NCBI RefSeq assembly: GCF_018613795.1
Contig: NZ_JAGGPN010000007.1
Coordinates: 124,001-188,000 of the forward strand
Direction: 5' to 3'
Origin: Arthrobacter sp. ISL-65
Lineage (GTDB): Bacteria; Actinomycetota; Actinomycetes; Actinomycetales; Micrococcaceae
DNA: 64,000 nt
Part shown: piece after piece, positions 55,747 through 63,926 of the stretch
How the letters are laid out: the number at the start of each line of letters is the position of its first letter
How positions within the stretch are numbered: position 1 is the first letter of the stretch
Program-made: the position numbers and the translations under genes
Notes under the pieces: model-generated
What the model was told of the DNA's origin: nothing
The model's input: the letters and a program-made list of their open reading frames with translations, nothing else
Databases searched by the model: none

Positions 55747-57318
55747 ATGGACCAGCTGGCACTCATCATCGGGCTCCTGCTCGCCACGGTGGTGGCCGTG
55801 GGCCTCGGGGACCGGCTGCGGCTGCCCTATCCGGTCCTGATGCTGCTCCTGGCCGTGGCGCTGACGTTCATCCCGGGCTTCCCGGACATCGAGATCCCGC
55901 CGGAGCTGATCCTGCCGATCTTCCTCCCGCCGCTGCTGTTCGCGACGGCGCAGCGGAGCTCCTGGGCCGTCTTCCGGGTCCGGTGGCGCACGCTCATCAT
56001 GCTCGCCGTGGCCCTGGTGGTCATCTCCACCGCGGTGGTCGCCGGCGCCGCCTGGCTCATGATCCCGGGGATCGGCATCCCGGCCGCCATCGCGCTCGGA
56101 GCCATGGTGGCCCCACCGGACCCCGTCGCGGTGGAGTCCGTCGCCGGCCGCGTGCACATGCCCCGGCGCCTGATCACGGTGCTGCAGAGTGAAGGGCTCT
56201 TCAACGACGCCGCCGCCATCGTCATCTTCCAGGCAGCTGTCGCCGCCGCCGTCGGCGGTACACGGATAGGGCCCGACGTCGTCCTCAAGTTCGTCGTGGG
56301 AGCGGCACTCGCCGTCGTGGTCGGCATCGCCATGGGCTGGCTGACGTCGCTGATCACCCGGCTGGTGGCCTCCATGGTGGCCCGCAGCGCCGTGACCCTG
56401 GTGGTGCCGTTCGCCGCCTACATTCTCGCGGAGGAATTCCACGCCTCCGGCGTGATCGCGGTCGTGGTCACCGCCCTGGAGATGCAGCGGCACGCCCGCC
56501 CGCAGGACGCCGCGGAGAGGGTGACCCGGACGGCCTTCTGGGACGTGGTGGAGCTGCTCGTGACGGGGCTTGCCTTCGGGCTCGTGGGGCTCGAGATCCA
56601 GGACGTGGTCCGGGCAGAAGGTTCCGGTGTCTTCGGGATGGCGGGGACCGCCGTCGTGGTCTGCGTCCTGGTGTTCGCGGTACGGTTCGGCTGGCTGGGA
56701 TTGCTGGCCGTATCCGCCCGCAAAAGGAAGAACCTGCTGCAGCCCACCTCCGCGAAGGAAGTCCTGATCCTGACCTGGTGCGGCATGCGTGGGCTGGCCA
56801 CCCTGGCCCTGGCGCTGGCCCTCCCAATCACGCTCGCTGACGGCACGCCGTTCCCGGCGCGTGACCAAATCCTCGTCACGGCGTGTGCGGTGCTGCTGGC
56901 CACGCTGGTGCTGCCGGGGCTGACCCTGCCGTGGCTGATGAAGGTCCTGAACGCGTCCCAGGACGGCACGGAGGAGCGCGACGCCGCCCGGCTCCTGGCC
57001 CGCCGTGCCCAGGTGGCCGCCGTGGCCGCACTGAAGGACAACGAGCTCATGAAGGAGCTGCCGCCGGAGAAGGTGGCGCTGGTGAAGGAGAAAATGACCC
57101 GGCTCCATGCCGAACTGCTGGACGGCAGCCTCCGCAACGAGAGCCTTGCCGAGAAGCGTGAGCGGGGCAGGGAGCTGGCCATCACGGTCCAGACCATCGC
57201 ACTGGACGCCGCCCGGCAGGAAGTGGTCGCGGCCCGCAGCGAACCGGACATGGACCCCGAGGTGGCTGACAGGGTGCTGCGCCAGCTCGACCTGCGCACC
57301 ATGATCATGCCGGAGTAG
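55747..57318 (+). CDS. Na+/H+ antiporter (CPA1 family)
   Basis: A 523-aa membrane protein with about twelve helices. ILPIFLPPLLFATAQRSSW is helix 3. GAMVAPPDPVAVESVAGRVH and SEGLFNDAAAIVIFQ carry the ND motif and the charged residues of the ion site. WDVVELLVTGLAFGLVGLEI and TWCGMRGLATLALALALP are the late conserved helices. The C-terminal 110 residues are a charged cytoplasmic domain (LLARRAQVAAVAALKDNELM). It exchanges external protons for internal Na+ or K+ and helps pH and salt balance. The start is ATG 55747. A short direct repeat (ATCATGCCGGAGTAG, twice) spans the stop. Confidence 0.92.
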   Translation: MDQLALIIGLLLATVVAVGLGDRLRLPYPVLMLLLAVALTFIPGFPDIEIPPELILPIFLPPLLFATAQRSSWAVFRVRWRTLIMLAVALVVISTAVVAGAAWLMIPGIGIPAAIALGAMVAPPDPVAVESVAGRVHMPRRLITVLQSEGLFNDAAAIVIFQAAVAAAVGGTRIGPDVVLKFVVGAALAVVVGIAMGWLTSLITRLVASMVARSAVTLVVPFAAYILAEEFHASGVIAVVVTALEMQRHARPQDAAERVTRTAFWDVVELLVTGLAFGLVGLEIQDVVRAEGSGVFGMAGTAVVVCVLVFAVRFGWLGLLAVSARKRKNLLQPTSAKEVLILTWCGMRGLATLALALALPITLADGTPFPARDQILVTACAVLLATLVLPGLTLPWLMKVLNASQDGTEERDAARLLARRAQVAAVAALKDNELMKELPPEKVALVKEKMTRLHAELLDGSLRNESLAEKRERGRELAITVQTIALDAARQEVVAARSEPDMDPEVADRVLRQLDLRTMIMPE

Positions 57319-57338
57319 GGATCATGCCGGAGTAGAAC

Positions 57339-57380
57339 AGCGCGAACGTACACTTGGGGCCCCAAGTGTACGTTCGCGCT
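57339..57380. repeat. perfect 42-bp palindrome, family A, copy 4
   Basis: AGCGCGAACGTACACTTGGG with its exact complement forms a palindrome of 21-bp arms with no loop. It lies between the convergent antiporter and ROK genes and could serve as a two-way terminator. Confidence 0.92.
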
Positions 57381-57411
57381 TGTCTTGGACCGCTACAGGA
57401 GGGCTGCGCGG

Positions 57412-58614
57412 CTAGGCCGGGAGGTTGAGCTCCAGGTCGAGGGTGTTCGTCTCCACGTAGTCCAGGGCCCGCCGGACCGCGCCCACTGTCACGATTGAAT
57501 CGCCCAGCGGCGAGACCGCCACCCGCGGCGGGGTGGCCGTGAACTCCGGCAGCCGGGCGGCAATGGGCTCGAGCAGGACCCCCGCAGAGTTGGCCACGGC
57601 CCCGCCGATCACCACGAGTTCGGGGTTGATCATCGTGGCCACCGAGCCGATTACCCGGGCCATCCTGTCGGCCAGCCGGTCAAGGATTTTCAGAGCCTCC
57701 GAGTCGCCGTCAGCCGCAGCGGCAAAGACGTGCTCCGCCTCGGCCCCCGTGGCCGCATGGTCGCGGAGGGACGTCTCTGCGGTGCCCTCCAGCGCCTCCG
57801 CGGCCCAGGTGCGCGCCAGCGTCGCTATGCCGAACGTGTCGCCCACGCCGTCCACCAGGTCGAGGTACGCGAGTTCACCCGCACCGCCGCCGCTGCCATG
57901 GAGCAGGCGGCCGCCTTCGATGACGCCGGAACCGAAGCGCTCACTCGCCAGGATCACGACGACGTCGTCCACACCCGCCGCCGCGCCCCGCCACCGGTCG
58001 CCCAGGGCGGCCAGGTTGGCGTCGTTCTCCAGCAGCACCGTCCATCCCCGGAGTTTGTGCAGCGCGGACCCAAGGCCGACGTCGAACAACCCCCAGAAGT
58101 GCTGGGACGCGAGGACGTTGCCTTTCCGGTCCACCGGGGCGGCGATGCCGGCGCTGACGGCCAGCACGGCGTCGGGGGAGGCCCCGACGCCGTTCAGCGC
58201 CATCATGGCCGCCCGGTCAATGACCGCCACCCGTTCCTCGGCGGAAATGTCCTCAATCTCAAACGGCTGGCTGGCCCGTCCCAGCGCCTTGCCGCGAAGA
58301 TCGGACACCACCACCGTCGCCTTCGAGAAGCCCACGTCCATTCCCAGGACGTAGCCTGCCCGCTCGTTGAGTTCGAACCGCCGGGCAGGCCGCCCCTTCT
58401 GGTAGCCGCCAAAGGCGCGCTGGTTCTCCAGCTCGGTGATCCACCCCCGCTGCATGAGGTCCTCGCACACGGAGATGGCAGTGGCCCGGGTCAGGCCGGT
58501 GGCCTGGATGACCTCGGTGACTGTCACCGCCCCCGAGGCGCGCATGAAGTCCAGAACCGCCCCGGCGCTCACGCGCCGCAGCAGCTGGGGCGTGGCCGCC
58601 GTCATTTCGGACAT
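57412..58614 (-). CDS. ROK-family transcriptional repressor (XylR/NagC type)
   Basis: A 400-aa regulator. The N-terminal winged helix (about 10-75) includes VTEVIQATGLTRATAISVCE. The ROK sugar-kinase-like domain has GYVLGMDVGFSKATVVVSDL, GIAAPVDRKGNVL, LLENDANLAALGDRW and GSGGGAGELAYLDLVDG, and NPELVVIGGAVANSAGVLLE near the end. The cysteine zinc motif of many ROK proteins (CxCGxxGCxE) is absent. It is divergent from a sugar ABC-transporter operon with an alpha-glucosidase, and a palindrome in the shared region overlaps the promoter, so it should repress that operon until a glucoside inducer binds. The start ATG 58614 has AAGGAGG 9 bases upstream. Confidence 0.92.
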   Translation of the reverse strand: MSEMTAATPQLLRRVSAGAVLDFMRASGAVTVTEVIQATGLTRATAISVCEDLMQRGWITELENQRAFGGYQKGRPARRFELNERAGYVLGMDVGFSKATVVVSDLRGKALGRASQPFEIEDISAEERVAVIDRAAMMALNGVGASPDAVLAVSAGIAAPVDRKGNVLASQHFWGLFDVGLGSALHKLRGWTVLLENDANLAALGDRWRGAAAGVDDVVVILASERFGSGVIEGGRLLHGSGGGAGELAYLDLVDGVGDTFGIATLARTWAAEALEGTAETSLRDHAATGAEAEHVFAAAADGDSEALKILDRLADRMARVIGSVATMINPELVVIGGAVANSAGVLLEPIAARLPEFTATPPRVAVSPLGDSIVTVGAVRRALDYVETNTLDLELNLPA

Positions 58615-58650
58615 GGTGTTGACCTCCTTGTGCTCTGCCCCACATAATAC

Positions 58651-58680
58651 TTGAGGAACTAAATTTAGATTCCATATAAA
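58651..58680 (+). promoter_or_regulatory. promoter with overlapping ROK-type operator
   Basis: TTGAGG (58651-58656), an 18-bp spacer and TATAAA (58675-58680) resemble a strong promoter for the transport operon. Between them lies GGAACTAAATTTAGATTCC (58655-58673), whose core CTAAATTTAG is a perfect palindrome like known ROK operators. Repression by the divergent ROK protein is inferred. Confidence 0.6.
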
Positions 58681-58760
58681 TAGACCACGTGGGCCGGACG
58701 GCCGCCGGCCCTGTGGATTTCCTTCCAGCTTTTGCCTCAGCCTTTTGCAAAGGAGCAATT

Positions 58761-58847
58761 GTGAACAGCCCTTTGAAGTACTCCCCATTCCGGAATCCGC
58801 AACCGTGCGCCACCTGCCAGCACGCTGCACCGGCCTCCGCACTGTGA
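58761..58847 (+). CDS. 28-codon upstream ORF overlapping the binding-protein start
   Basis: GTG 58761, with AAAGGAG 5-6 bases upstream, opens a 28-codon frame (MNSPLKYSPFRNPQ, then PCATCQHAAPASAL). Its TGA overlaps the GTG start of the binding protein (58844) as GTGA. The binding-protein start has no ribosome site of its own, so this frame probably delivers the ribosome. The CxxCxH run is curious, but the peptide is too short to assign. The product may be only a by-product of coupling. Confidence 0.5.
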   Translation: MNSPLKYSPFRNPQPCATCQHAAPASAL

Positions 58848-60133
58848 GCGCAACCCCGCTCAGCCGCCGGGCCCTGTTCAAGGCCGCCGGCCTTGCAGGT
58901 GCAGCGGCTGTTTTTCCGCTGGCAGGCTGCGGTTCTGTGCCCAGCAGCCAGAACGGCGTCACCACCCTGCGCTTCATGCAGAACAAGCCCGAGGTGGTGG
59001 CCTACTTCAACCAGGTGATCAAGGACTTCGAGGCGCTCAACCCGGACATCCGCGTCATCCAGGACTTCAACGAGGGCAACTTCGTTCCGGGCCTGGTCCG
59101 CAACGACCCGCCCGACGTCGTGACCCGCGGCTTCGCCCAGGCCACCGCCGACTTCGTCCGCAAGGGCGTGTTCGCCGACCTGTCGGACCTGCCCGCCGCG
59201 GCCACGATCGACCCCAAGATCCAGGACCTGGTCAGCTCGTGGGGACGGTACAACGGGCACGAAACCAGCGCCCTCCCGTTCTCCCTGGCCGCCGCCGGGG
59301 TCATCTACAACCGGGACATCTTCGAAGCCCAGGGCGTGTCCGTCCCCACGACGTGGGACGAGTTCGTCGCGGCCTGCGACAAGTTCAAGGCCGCCGGCAT
59401 CACCCCCATCTACGGCACCTTCAAGGACAACTGGACCCTCGGGCAGGGCATGTTCGACTACGTCGCCGGTGGCGCCCTGGACATCGCCGACTTCTTCGCC
59501 AGGCTCACGGGCAAGGGCGCCGCCATCAGCGCGGACGCCGCGGAGTCGTTCACCAGCAACTTCGGCCCGGTCCTGCCCAAAATGCTGGAGCTGGCTTCCT
59601 TCTCGCAGAAGGGCGCCACCAGCAAGAACTACGCGGATGGCAATGCTGCGTTCGCCAAGGGCCAAGCGGCGATGTACCTGCAGGGCCCGTGGGCGCTTTC
59701 CCAGCTTGTGGCCGCCAACAAGAACGTCAGGCTCGGCAGCTTCCCGCTGCCCGTCACGAACAACCCCGCGGACACCAAGGTTCGGGTGAACGTGGACATG
59801 GCCCTGTCCATCACGCGCAACACCCCGAACATGGCGGCGGCGCGGCGGTTCGTCAGCTACCTGCTGGACCCCTCGGTGGTGAACACGTACAACGAGAAGA
59901 ACGCGGCGTTCTCGCCGCTCAAGAACGCACCCGCCGTCGAGAATCCCCAGATCACCGGCCTCGCCGCCTCGGTGCGGGAGGGGCGGTACTACCAGGGAGC
60001 CACCACCTACTTCCCGCCGTCGGTACCGCTGTACAACTACGTCCAGTCCTTCGTGTACGGCAAGAACAGCGAACAGTTCCTTTCCGCCCTCGACGACGAA
60101 TGGCGCCGGGTCGCCGAGCGCACCGCGGTCTGA
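58844..60133 (+). CDS. ABC transporter sugar-binding lipoprotein
   Basis: A 429-aa extracellular solute-binding protein of family 1. SRRALFKAAGLAG is a Tat-like signal with a following hydrophobic stretch and a lipobox (PLAGC, Cys29), so it is a membrane-anchored lipoprotein. TTLRFMQNKPEVVAYFNQVI opens the mature fold, with GFAQATADFVRKGVFADLSD and YLQGPWALSQLVAANKNVRL in the lobes. It binds an oligosaccharide, probably an alpha-glucoside given the downstream alpha-glucosidase. The start GTG 58844 overlaps a short upstream ORF. The permease genes follow after 25 bp. Confidence 0.9.
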   Translation: MSATPLSRRALFKAAGLAGAAAVFPLAGCGSVPSSQNGVTTLRFMQNKPEVVAYFNQVIKDFEALNPDIRVIQDFNEGNFVPGLVRNDPPDVVTRGFAQATADFVRKGVFADLSDLPAAATIDPKIQDLVSSWGRYNGHETSALPFSLAAAGVIYNRDIFEAQGVSVPTTWDEFVAACDKFKAAGITPIYGTFKDNWTLGQGMFDYVAGGALDIADFFARLTGKGAAISADAAESFTSNFGPVLPKMLELASFSQKGATSKNYADGNAAFAKGQAAMYLQGPWALSQLVAANKNVRLGSFPLPVTNNPADTKVRVNVDMALSITRNTPNMAAARRFVSYLLDPSVVNTYNEKNAAFSPLKNAPAVENPQITGLAASVREGRYYQGATTYFPPSVPLYNYVQSFVYGKNSEQFLSALDDEWRRVAERTAV

Positions 60134-60158
60134 CCCCACCCCGACTTCAGGAGCCCCA

Positions 60159-61112
60159 ATGACTATTACCTCCCGGGTGGCCCAGACAGCCCGTCCCGCA
60201 GGCCGCAAGAACCCAACTTCCGCCTCGGCAAAGACCGGAGCGTTCAGGTCCAAGAACAAGATCGATCCCACGTACTACTGGATGGTGGTGCCGGTCCTGG
60301 CACTGTTCGCCTTCTTCATCACCCTGCCGGCACTCGTGGGCGTCTTCTTCAGCCTCACGAACTACGCCGGTTACGGCGACTGGAAGTTCATCGGACTATC
60401 CAACTACGTCAACATCTTCAAAGACCCGGCAGTACTGCAGTCCTATATCTTCACGTTCGTCTTCGCCCTGGCCACCACGGTGGTGGTGAACGTCGTGGCG
60501 CTGGCCATCGCACTGGGCCTGAACGCCAAGATCAAATGGCGCACCGGGATCCGCACCGTGTTCTTCATTCCCATGGTGCTGTCCGCCCTGATCGTGTCCT
60601 TCGTCTTCAACTACCTTTTCTCCAACACCCTGCCGGTGCTGATGGAGCGGCTCGGTTACACACCACTGGCCACGAGCATCCTGGCCAATGAGAACCTCGC
60701 CTGGATCGCCATTGTGCTGGTCACGGTGTGGCAGGCGGCCCCCGGTGCCACCATCATTTACCTGGCGGGCCTGCAGAGCGTGCCCTCCGAGGTGTATGAA
60801 GCCGCAGACCTGGACGGCGCCGGCAGCTTCCGGCAGTTCCTGAGCCTCACACTGCCGCTCATCCTCGGCTACCTCGTCATCAACGTGATCCTCGGTTTCA
60901 AGGGCTTCCTGGGAACCTACGAAATCATCGTGGGCCTCACCGGCGGCGGTCCCGGCATGGCGACGCAGTCGGTGGCAATGCGCATCTTCTCCGGTTTTAC
61001 GGGCGGGGACTACTCCTACCAGATGGCCAACGCCGTCATCTACTTCCTGATCACCTTGCTGATCTCCGTCATCCAGCTGCGCCTCATCCAGCGCCGGGGG
61101 GTTTCTCTCTAA
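60159..61112 (+). CDS. ABC transporter sugar permease, MalF type
   Basis: A 317-aa inner-membrane permease with six helices after a basic N-terminal tail. DPTYYWMVVPVLALFAFFIT is helix 1. The EAA loop is EVYEAADLDGAGSFRQFLSL, which docks the ATPase, and GGPGMATQSVAMRIFSGFTG follows helix 5. It pairs with the next gene to form the sugar channel; the ATPase (MsiK type) is usually encoded elsewhere in actinobacteria, and none is present here. The start ATG 60159 has CAGGAG upstream. Its last base is the first base of the next gene's start (TAATG overlap). Confidence 0.92.
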   Translation: MTITSRVAQTARPAGRKNPTSASAKTGAFRSKNKIDPTYYWMVVPVLALFAFFITLPALVGVFFSLTNYAGYGDWKFIGLSNYVNIFKDPAVLQSYIFTFVFALATTVVVNVVALAIALGLNAKIKWRTGIRTVFFIPMVLSALIVSFVFNYLFSNTLPVLMERLGYTPLATSILANENLAWIAIVLVTVWQAAPGATIIYLAGLQSVPSEVYEAADLDGAGSFRQFLSLTLPLILGYLVINVILGFKGFLGTYEIIVGLTGGGPGMATQSVAMRIFSGFTGGDYSYQMANAVIYFLITLLISVIQLRLIQRRGVSL

Positions 61113-62012
61113 TGACCGCATCCACATTCTCCGAGCCGGTGAACCGCACGGCCCCGGCAGCCGGCAGGACCCGCAGGTCCAGCCGTGAAGGCTACAAGAT
61201 CAACTGGTGGCTTACCGCACTGATGCTGGTGGCGTCCCTGACCGTCCTGCTGCCGCTGTACTTCACTGTGGCGATGGCGCTGAAGTCCCCGGAGCAGATC
61301 GGAACGGGCACAGGCCTGGCCTGGCCGAACCCGATGAACTGGGAGAACTTCGCCGCCGCCTATGTGGCAACGAATTTCCCGCGGGCGTTTCTGTCCACCG
61401 CCTTTGTCACGGTCTTCAGCGTCCTGGGATCCCTGGTCTGCAGCTCCCTCGTGGCCTACGCCATTGCTCGGAACTGGAACCGGAAATTCTTCCGGGGCTC
61501 CTTCGTGTACCTGCTCTCGGCCATGTTCATTCCGTTTCCGGTGATCATCCTGCCGCTGATCAAGCAGACGGCACTCCTCGGCCTGGACAACCCGGGCGGC
61601 GTGGTGTTCCTGCACGTGCTCGGCGGCATCTCCTTCAACACGCTGCTGTACATCGCCTTCGTCCGCTCCATCCCGGTGGAGCTGGAGGAATCGGCCCGCA
61701 TGGACGGTGCCACCACCTGGCAGGTGTTCCGCAAGATCATCTTCCCGCTGCTCGCCCCCATGAACGCCACCGTGGGCATCTTCGCGTTCCTCGGCTCATG
61801 GAACGACTTCCTGCTGCCGCAGATGATGATCGCCGACCCCGCCCTGCAGACCCTCCCCGTGGTGCAGATGCTCTTCCAGGGAGAGTTCAACACCAACTAC
61901 AGCCTCCCTCGCGTTCGCGTCCTACCTGATGGCCATGGCCCCCACATTAGTGGTTTACATCCTTGCCCAGCGTTGGGTACTGTCCGGAGTCATGCGCGGC
62001 GCCGTCAAGTAG
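61112..62012 (+). pseudogene. ABC transporter sugar permease, MalG type, frameshifted near the 3' end
   Basis: Codons 1-265 encode a normal MalG-type permease: YKINWWLTALMLVASLTVLL is helix 1, the EAA loop is ELEESARMDGATTWQVFRKI, and FLGSWNDFLLPQMMIADPAL follows. After NTNYSL (61892-61906) the frame continues as PRVRVLPDGHG and runs 300 bases past the true end into the next gene. A different frame (from 61908) gives the expected end LAFASYLMAMAPTLVVYILA and then QRWVLSGVMRGAVK, with a TAG at 62010-62012. CCTCCCTC at 61903-61910 looks like a 4-bp duplication (CCTC) that shifted the frame. The last membrane helix is lost unless this is a sequencing error. Without it the transporter is probably inactive. 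Confidence 0.85.
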
Positions 62013-62064
62013 ACCCATCAAACCAGTCCAGCAACAACCCCAACCACAAGAAAAGGATCACCCC

Positions 62065-63774
62065 TTGTCCACCACCGCCACGCTGGCAACCCTGTCCGAT
62101 TCCGACCACCTGGCCGATCCGAACTGGTGGCGCCAGGCGTCCGTCTACCAGATCTACCCGCGCAGCTTTTCCGACTCCAACGGTGACGGCCTGGGCGACA
62201 TCAAGGGCATAACGGCCAAGGTCCCGTACCTGAAGACGCTGGGAATCGACGCCGTCTGGCTCAGCCCCTTCTACCCCTCGGCGCTCGCTGACGGCGGCTA
62301 CGACGTGGATGACTACCGCAACGTGGACCCGAAGCTCGGCACCCTCGAGGACTTCGACGAGATGGCCAACGCCCTCCACGCCGCCGGCATCAAGCTGATC
62401 GCCGACATTGTTCCGAACCACTCGTCCGACCGGCACGAATGGTTCAGGGAAGCCCTCGCCTCCCCGAAGGGTTCCCCGGCGCGGGACCGCTACATCTTCC
62501 GGGACGGCAAGGGCCCCAACGGCGAGTTCCCGCCGTCGGACTGGGATTCCGTCTTCGGCGGCCCTGCCTGGGAGCGCATCACCGAACCTGACGGCACCCC
62601 CGGCCAGTGGTACATGCACATCTTCGCCAAGGAGCAGCCGGACCTGAACTGGGCCAACCGGGAAATCCGCGATGACTTCCTCAAGACCCTGCGCTTTTGG
62701 TCGGACCGGGGCGTGGACGGCTTCCGGGTTGACGTGGCGCACGCCCTGACCAAGGACCTCACCGAACCGCTGCTGTCCAAGCTTGAGCTGAGCGCCGCGA
62801 ATTCCGGTACGGACGGGTTCGACGACGGGTCGCACCCGTTCTGGGACCGCGACGAGGTGCACGAGGTCTACGCCGAGTGGCGCGAGGTCTTCAACGAGTA
62901 CAACCCGCCGCGCACCGCCGTCGCCGAGGCCTGGGTGCACGCCACCCGCCGTGCCCGCTACGCCAGCCCCGAGGGCCTGGGCCAGGCGTTCAACTTCGAC
63001 CTCCTCCAGGCGGACTTCGACGCCGAGGAGTTCCGCGAGATCATCACCCGCAACCTGGCAGAGGCGGCCGCCACCGGCGCCTCCTCCACCTGGGTGTTCT
63101 CCAACCACGACGTCGTCCGGCACGCCACCCGCTACGGCCTGCCCAAGGGCTCCAAGGGCAAGCACGCCAAGGGCCAGGACGGCAAGGCCTGGCTGCTGGC
63201 CGGCGGACCCGAGGAAGAACTCGACGTCGAACTCGGCCAGCGGCGCGCCCGCGCCGCCACGCTGCTCATGCTCGCGCTACCCGGGTCCGCCTACCTCTAC
63301 CAGGGCGAGGAACTGGGCCTGCAGGAAGTGGCGGACATCCCCGAGGCCGAACGCCAGGACCCGTCGTTCTTCCGCAACAGGGGAGTGGAAGTGGGCCGCG
63401 ACGGCTGCCGGGTGCCGCTCCCGTGGTCCGTGGAGGGCACGTCCTTCGGGTTCGGCGACGGCGGCGCACACCTTCCGCAGCCCGACTCGTTCAGCAGCTA
63501 CGCCGTTGAGGCGCAGGACGGCACCCAGGGCTCCACGCTTGAGCTCTACCGCACGGCGCTGAAGCTCCGCCGCGAGCTGCAGTCCGCCGAAGAGCTGGAA
63601 TGGATCGAAACCGGAAACCCGGACGTCCTGCACTTCAGCCGTCCCGGCGGCTGGCAGTCCGTGACCAACTTCGGGGACACCGCCGTCAACCTTCCCGCGG
63701 GCACGGTGCTGGTGAGCAGCGCCAAGCTGGAAGACGGCAAGCTGCCGGCCAACACCACGGCCTGGCTGCGCTGA
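62065..63774 (+). CDS. alpha-glucosidase (GH13 family)
   Basis: A 569-aa glycoside hydrolase of the oligo-1,6-glucosidase/maltase subfamily. The barrel begins WWRQASVYQIYPRSFSDSNG, with the calcium-type DSNGDGLGD loop. DIVPNHSSDRHEWF is conserved, and the catalytic residues are Asp223 (GFRVDVAHAL), Glu288 (TAVAEAWVHA) and Asp349 (VFSNHDVVRH). It hydrolyses alpha-glucosides in the cytoplasm, since no signal peptide is seen. The start TTG 62065 has AAAAGGA 7 bases upstream; the frame is open from 61963, but that part belongs to the permease end. As the last gene of the operon it would process the imported sugar. Confidence 0.93.
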   Translation: MSTTATLATLSDSDHLADPNWWRQASVYQIYPRSFSDSNGDGLGDIKGITAKVPYLKTLGIDAVWLSPFYPSALADGGYDVDDYRNVDPKLGTLEDFDEMANALHAAGIKLIADIVPNHSSDRHEWFREALASPKGSPARDRYIFRDGKGPNGEFPPSDWDSVFGGPAWERITEPDGTPGQWYMHIFAKEQPDLNWANREIRDDFLKTLRFWSDRGVDGFRVDVAHALTKDLTEPLLSKLELSAANSGTDGFDDGSHPFWDRDEVHEVYAEWREVFNEYNPPRTAVAEAWVHATRRARYASPEGLGQAFNFDLLQADFDAEEFREIITRNLAEAAATGASSTWVFSNHDVVRHATRYGLPKGSKGKHAKGQDGKAWLLAGGPEEELDVELGQRRARAATLLMLALPGSAYLYQGEELGLQEVADIPEAERQDPSFFRNRGVEVGRDGCRVPLPWSVEGTSFGFGDGGAHLPQPDSFSSYAVEAQDGTQGSTLELYRTALKLRRELQSAEELEWIETGNPDVLHFSRPGGWQSVTNFGDTAVNLPAGTVLVSSAKLEDGKLPANTTAWLR

Positions 63775-63812
63775 TCCTATCCGGCTACGCTGGCCGCTGA
63801 CTGAATAGCACG

Positions 63813-63860
63813 CCGCTGGCGGATCCCGGTCACAGACCGGGATCCGCCAGCGGCCCCGTT
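63813..63860 (+). terminator. terminator of the alpha-glucoside operon
   Basis: CCGCTGGCGGATCCCGGT (63813-63830) and ACCGGGATCCGCCAGCGG (63836-63853) form a perfect 18-bp stem with a 5-base loop, followed by CCCCGTT. Confidence 0.85.
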
Positions 63861-63926
63861 TAACCGCCCTGGGGGGTACCGGGCCAGCCTCTGTGCGTGG
63901 CCGGGAACAAGTGAAAGAGTGATGCC

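Noticed and set aside
61112..62212. 366-codon reading of the MalG-type gene
   Set aside because: The last 100 residues are out-of-frame sequence that overlaps the alpha-glucosidase gene; the true end is in another frame.
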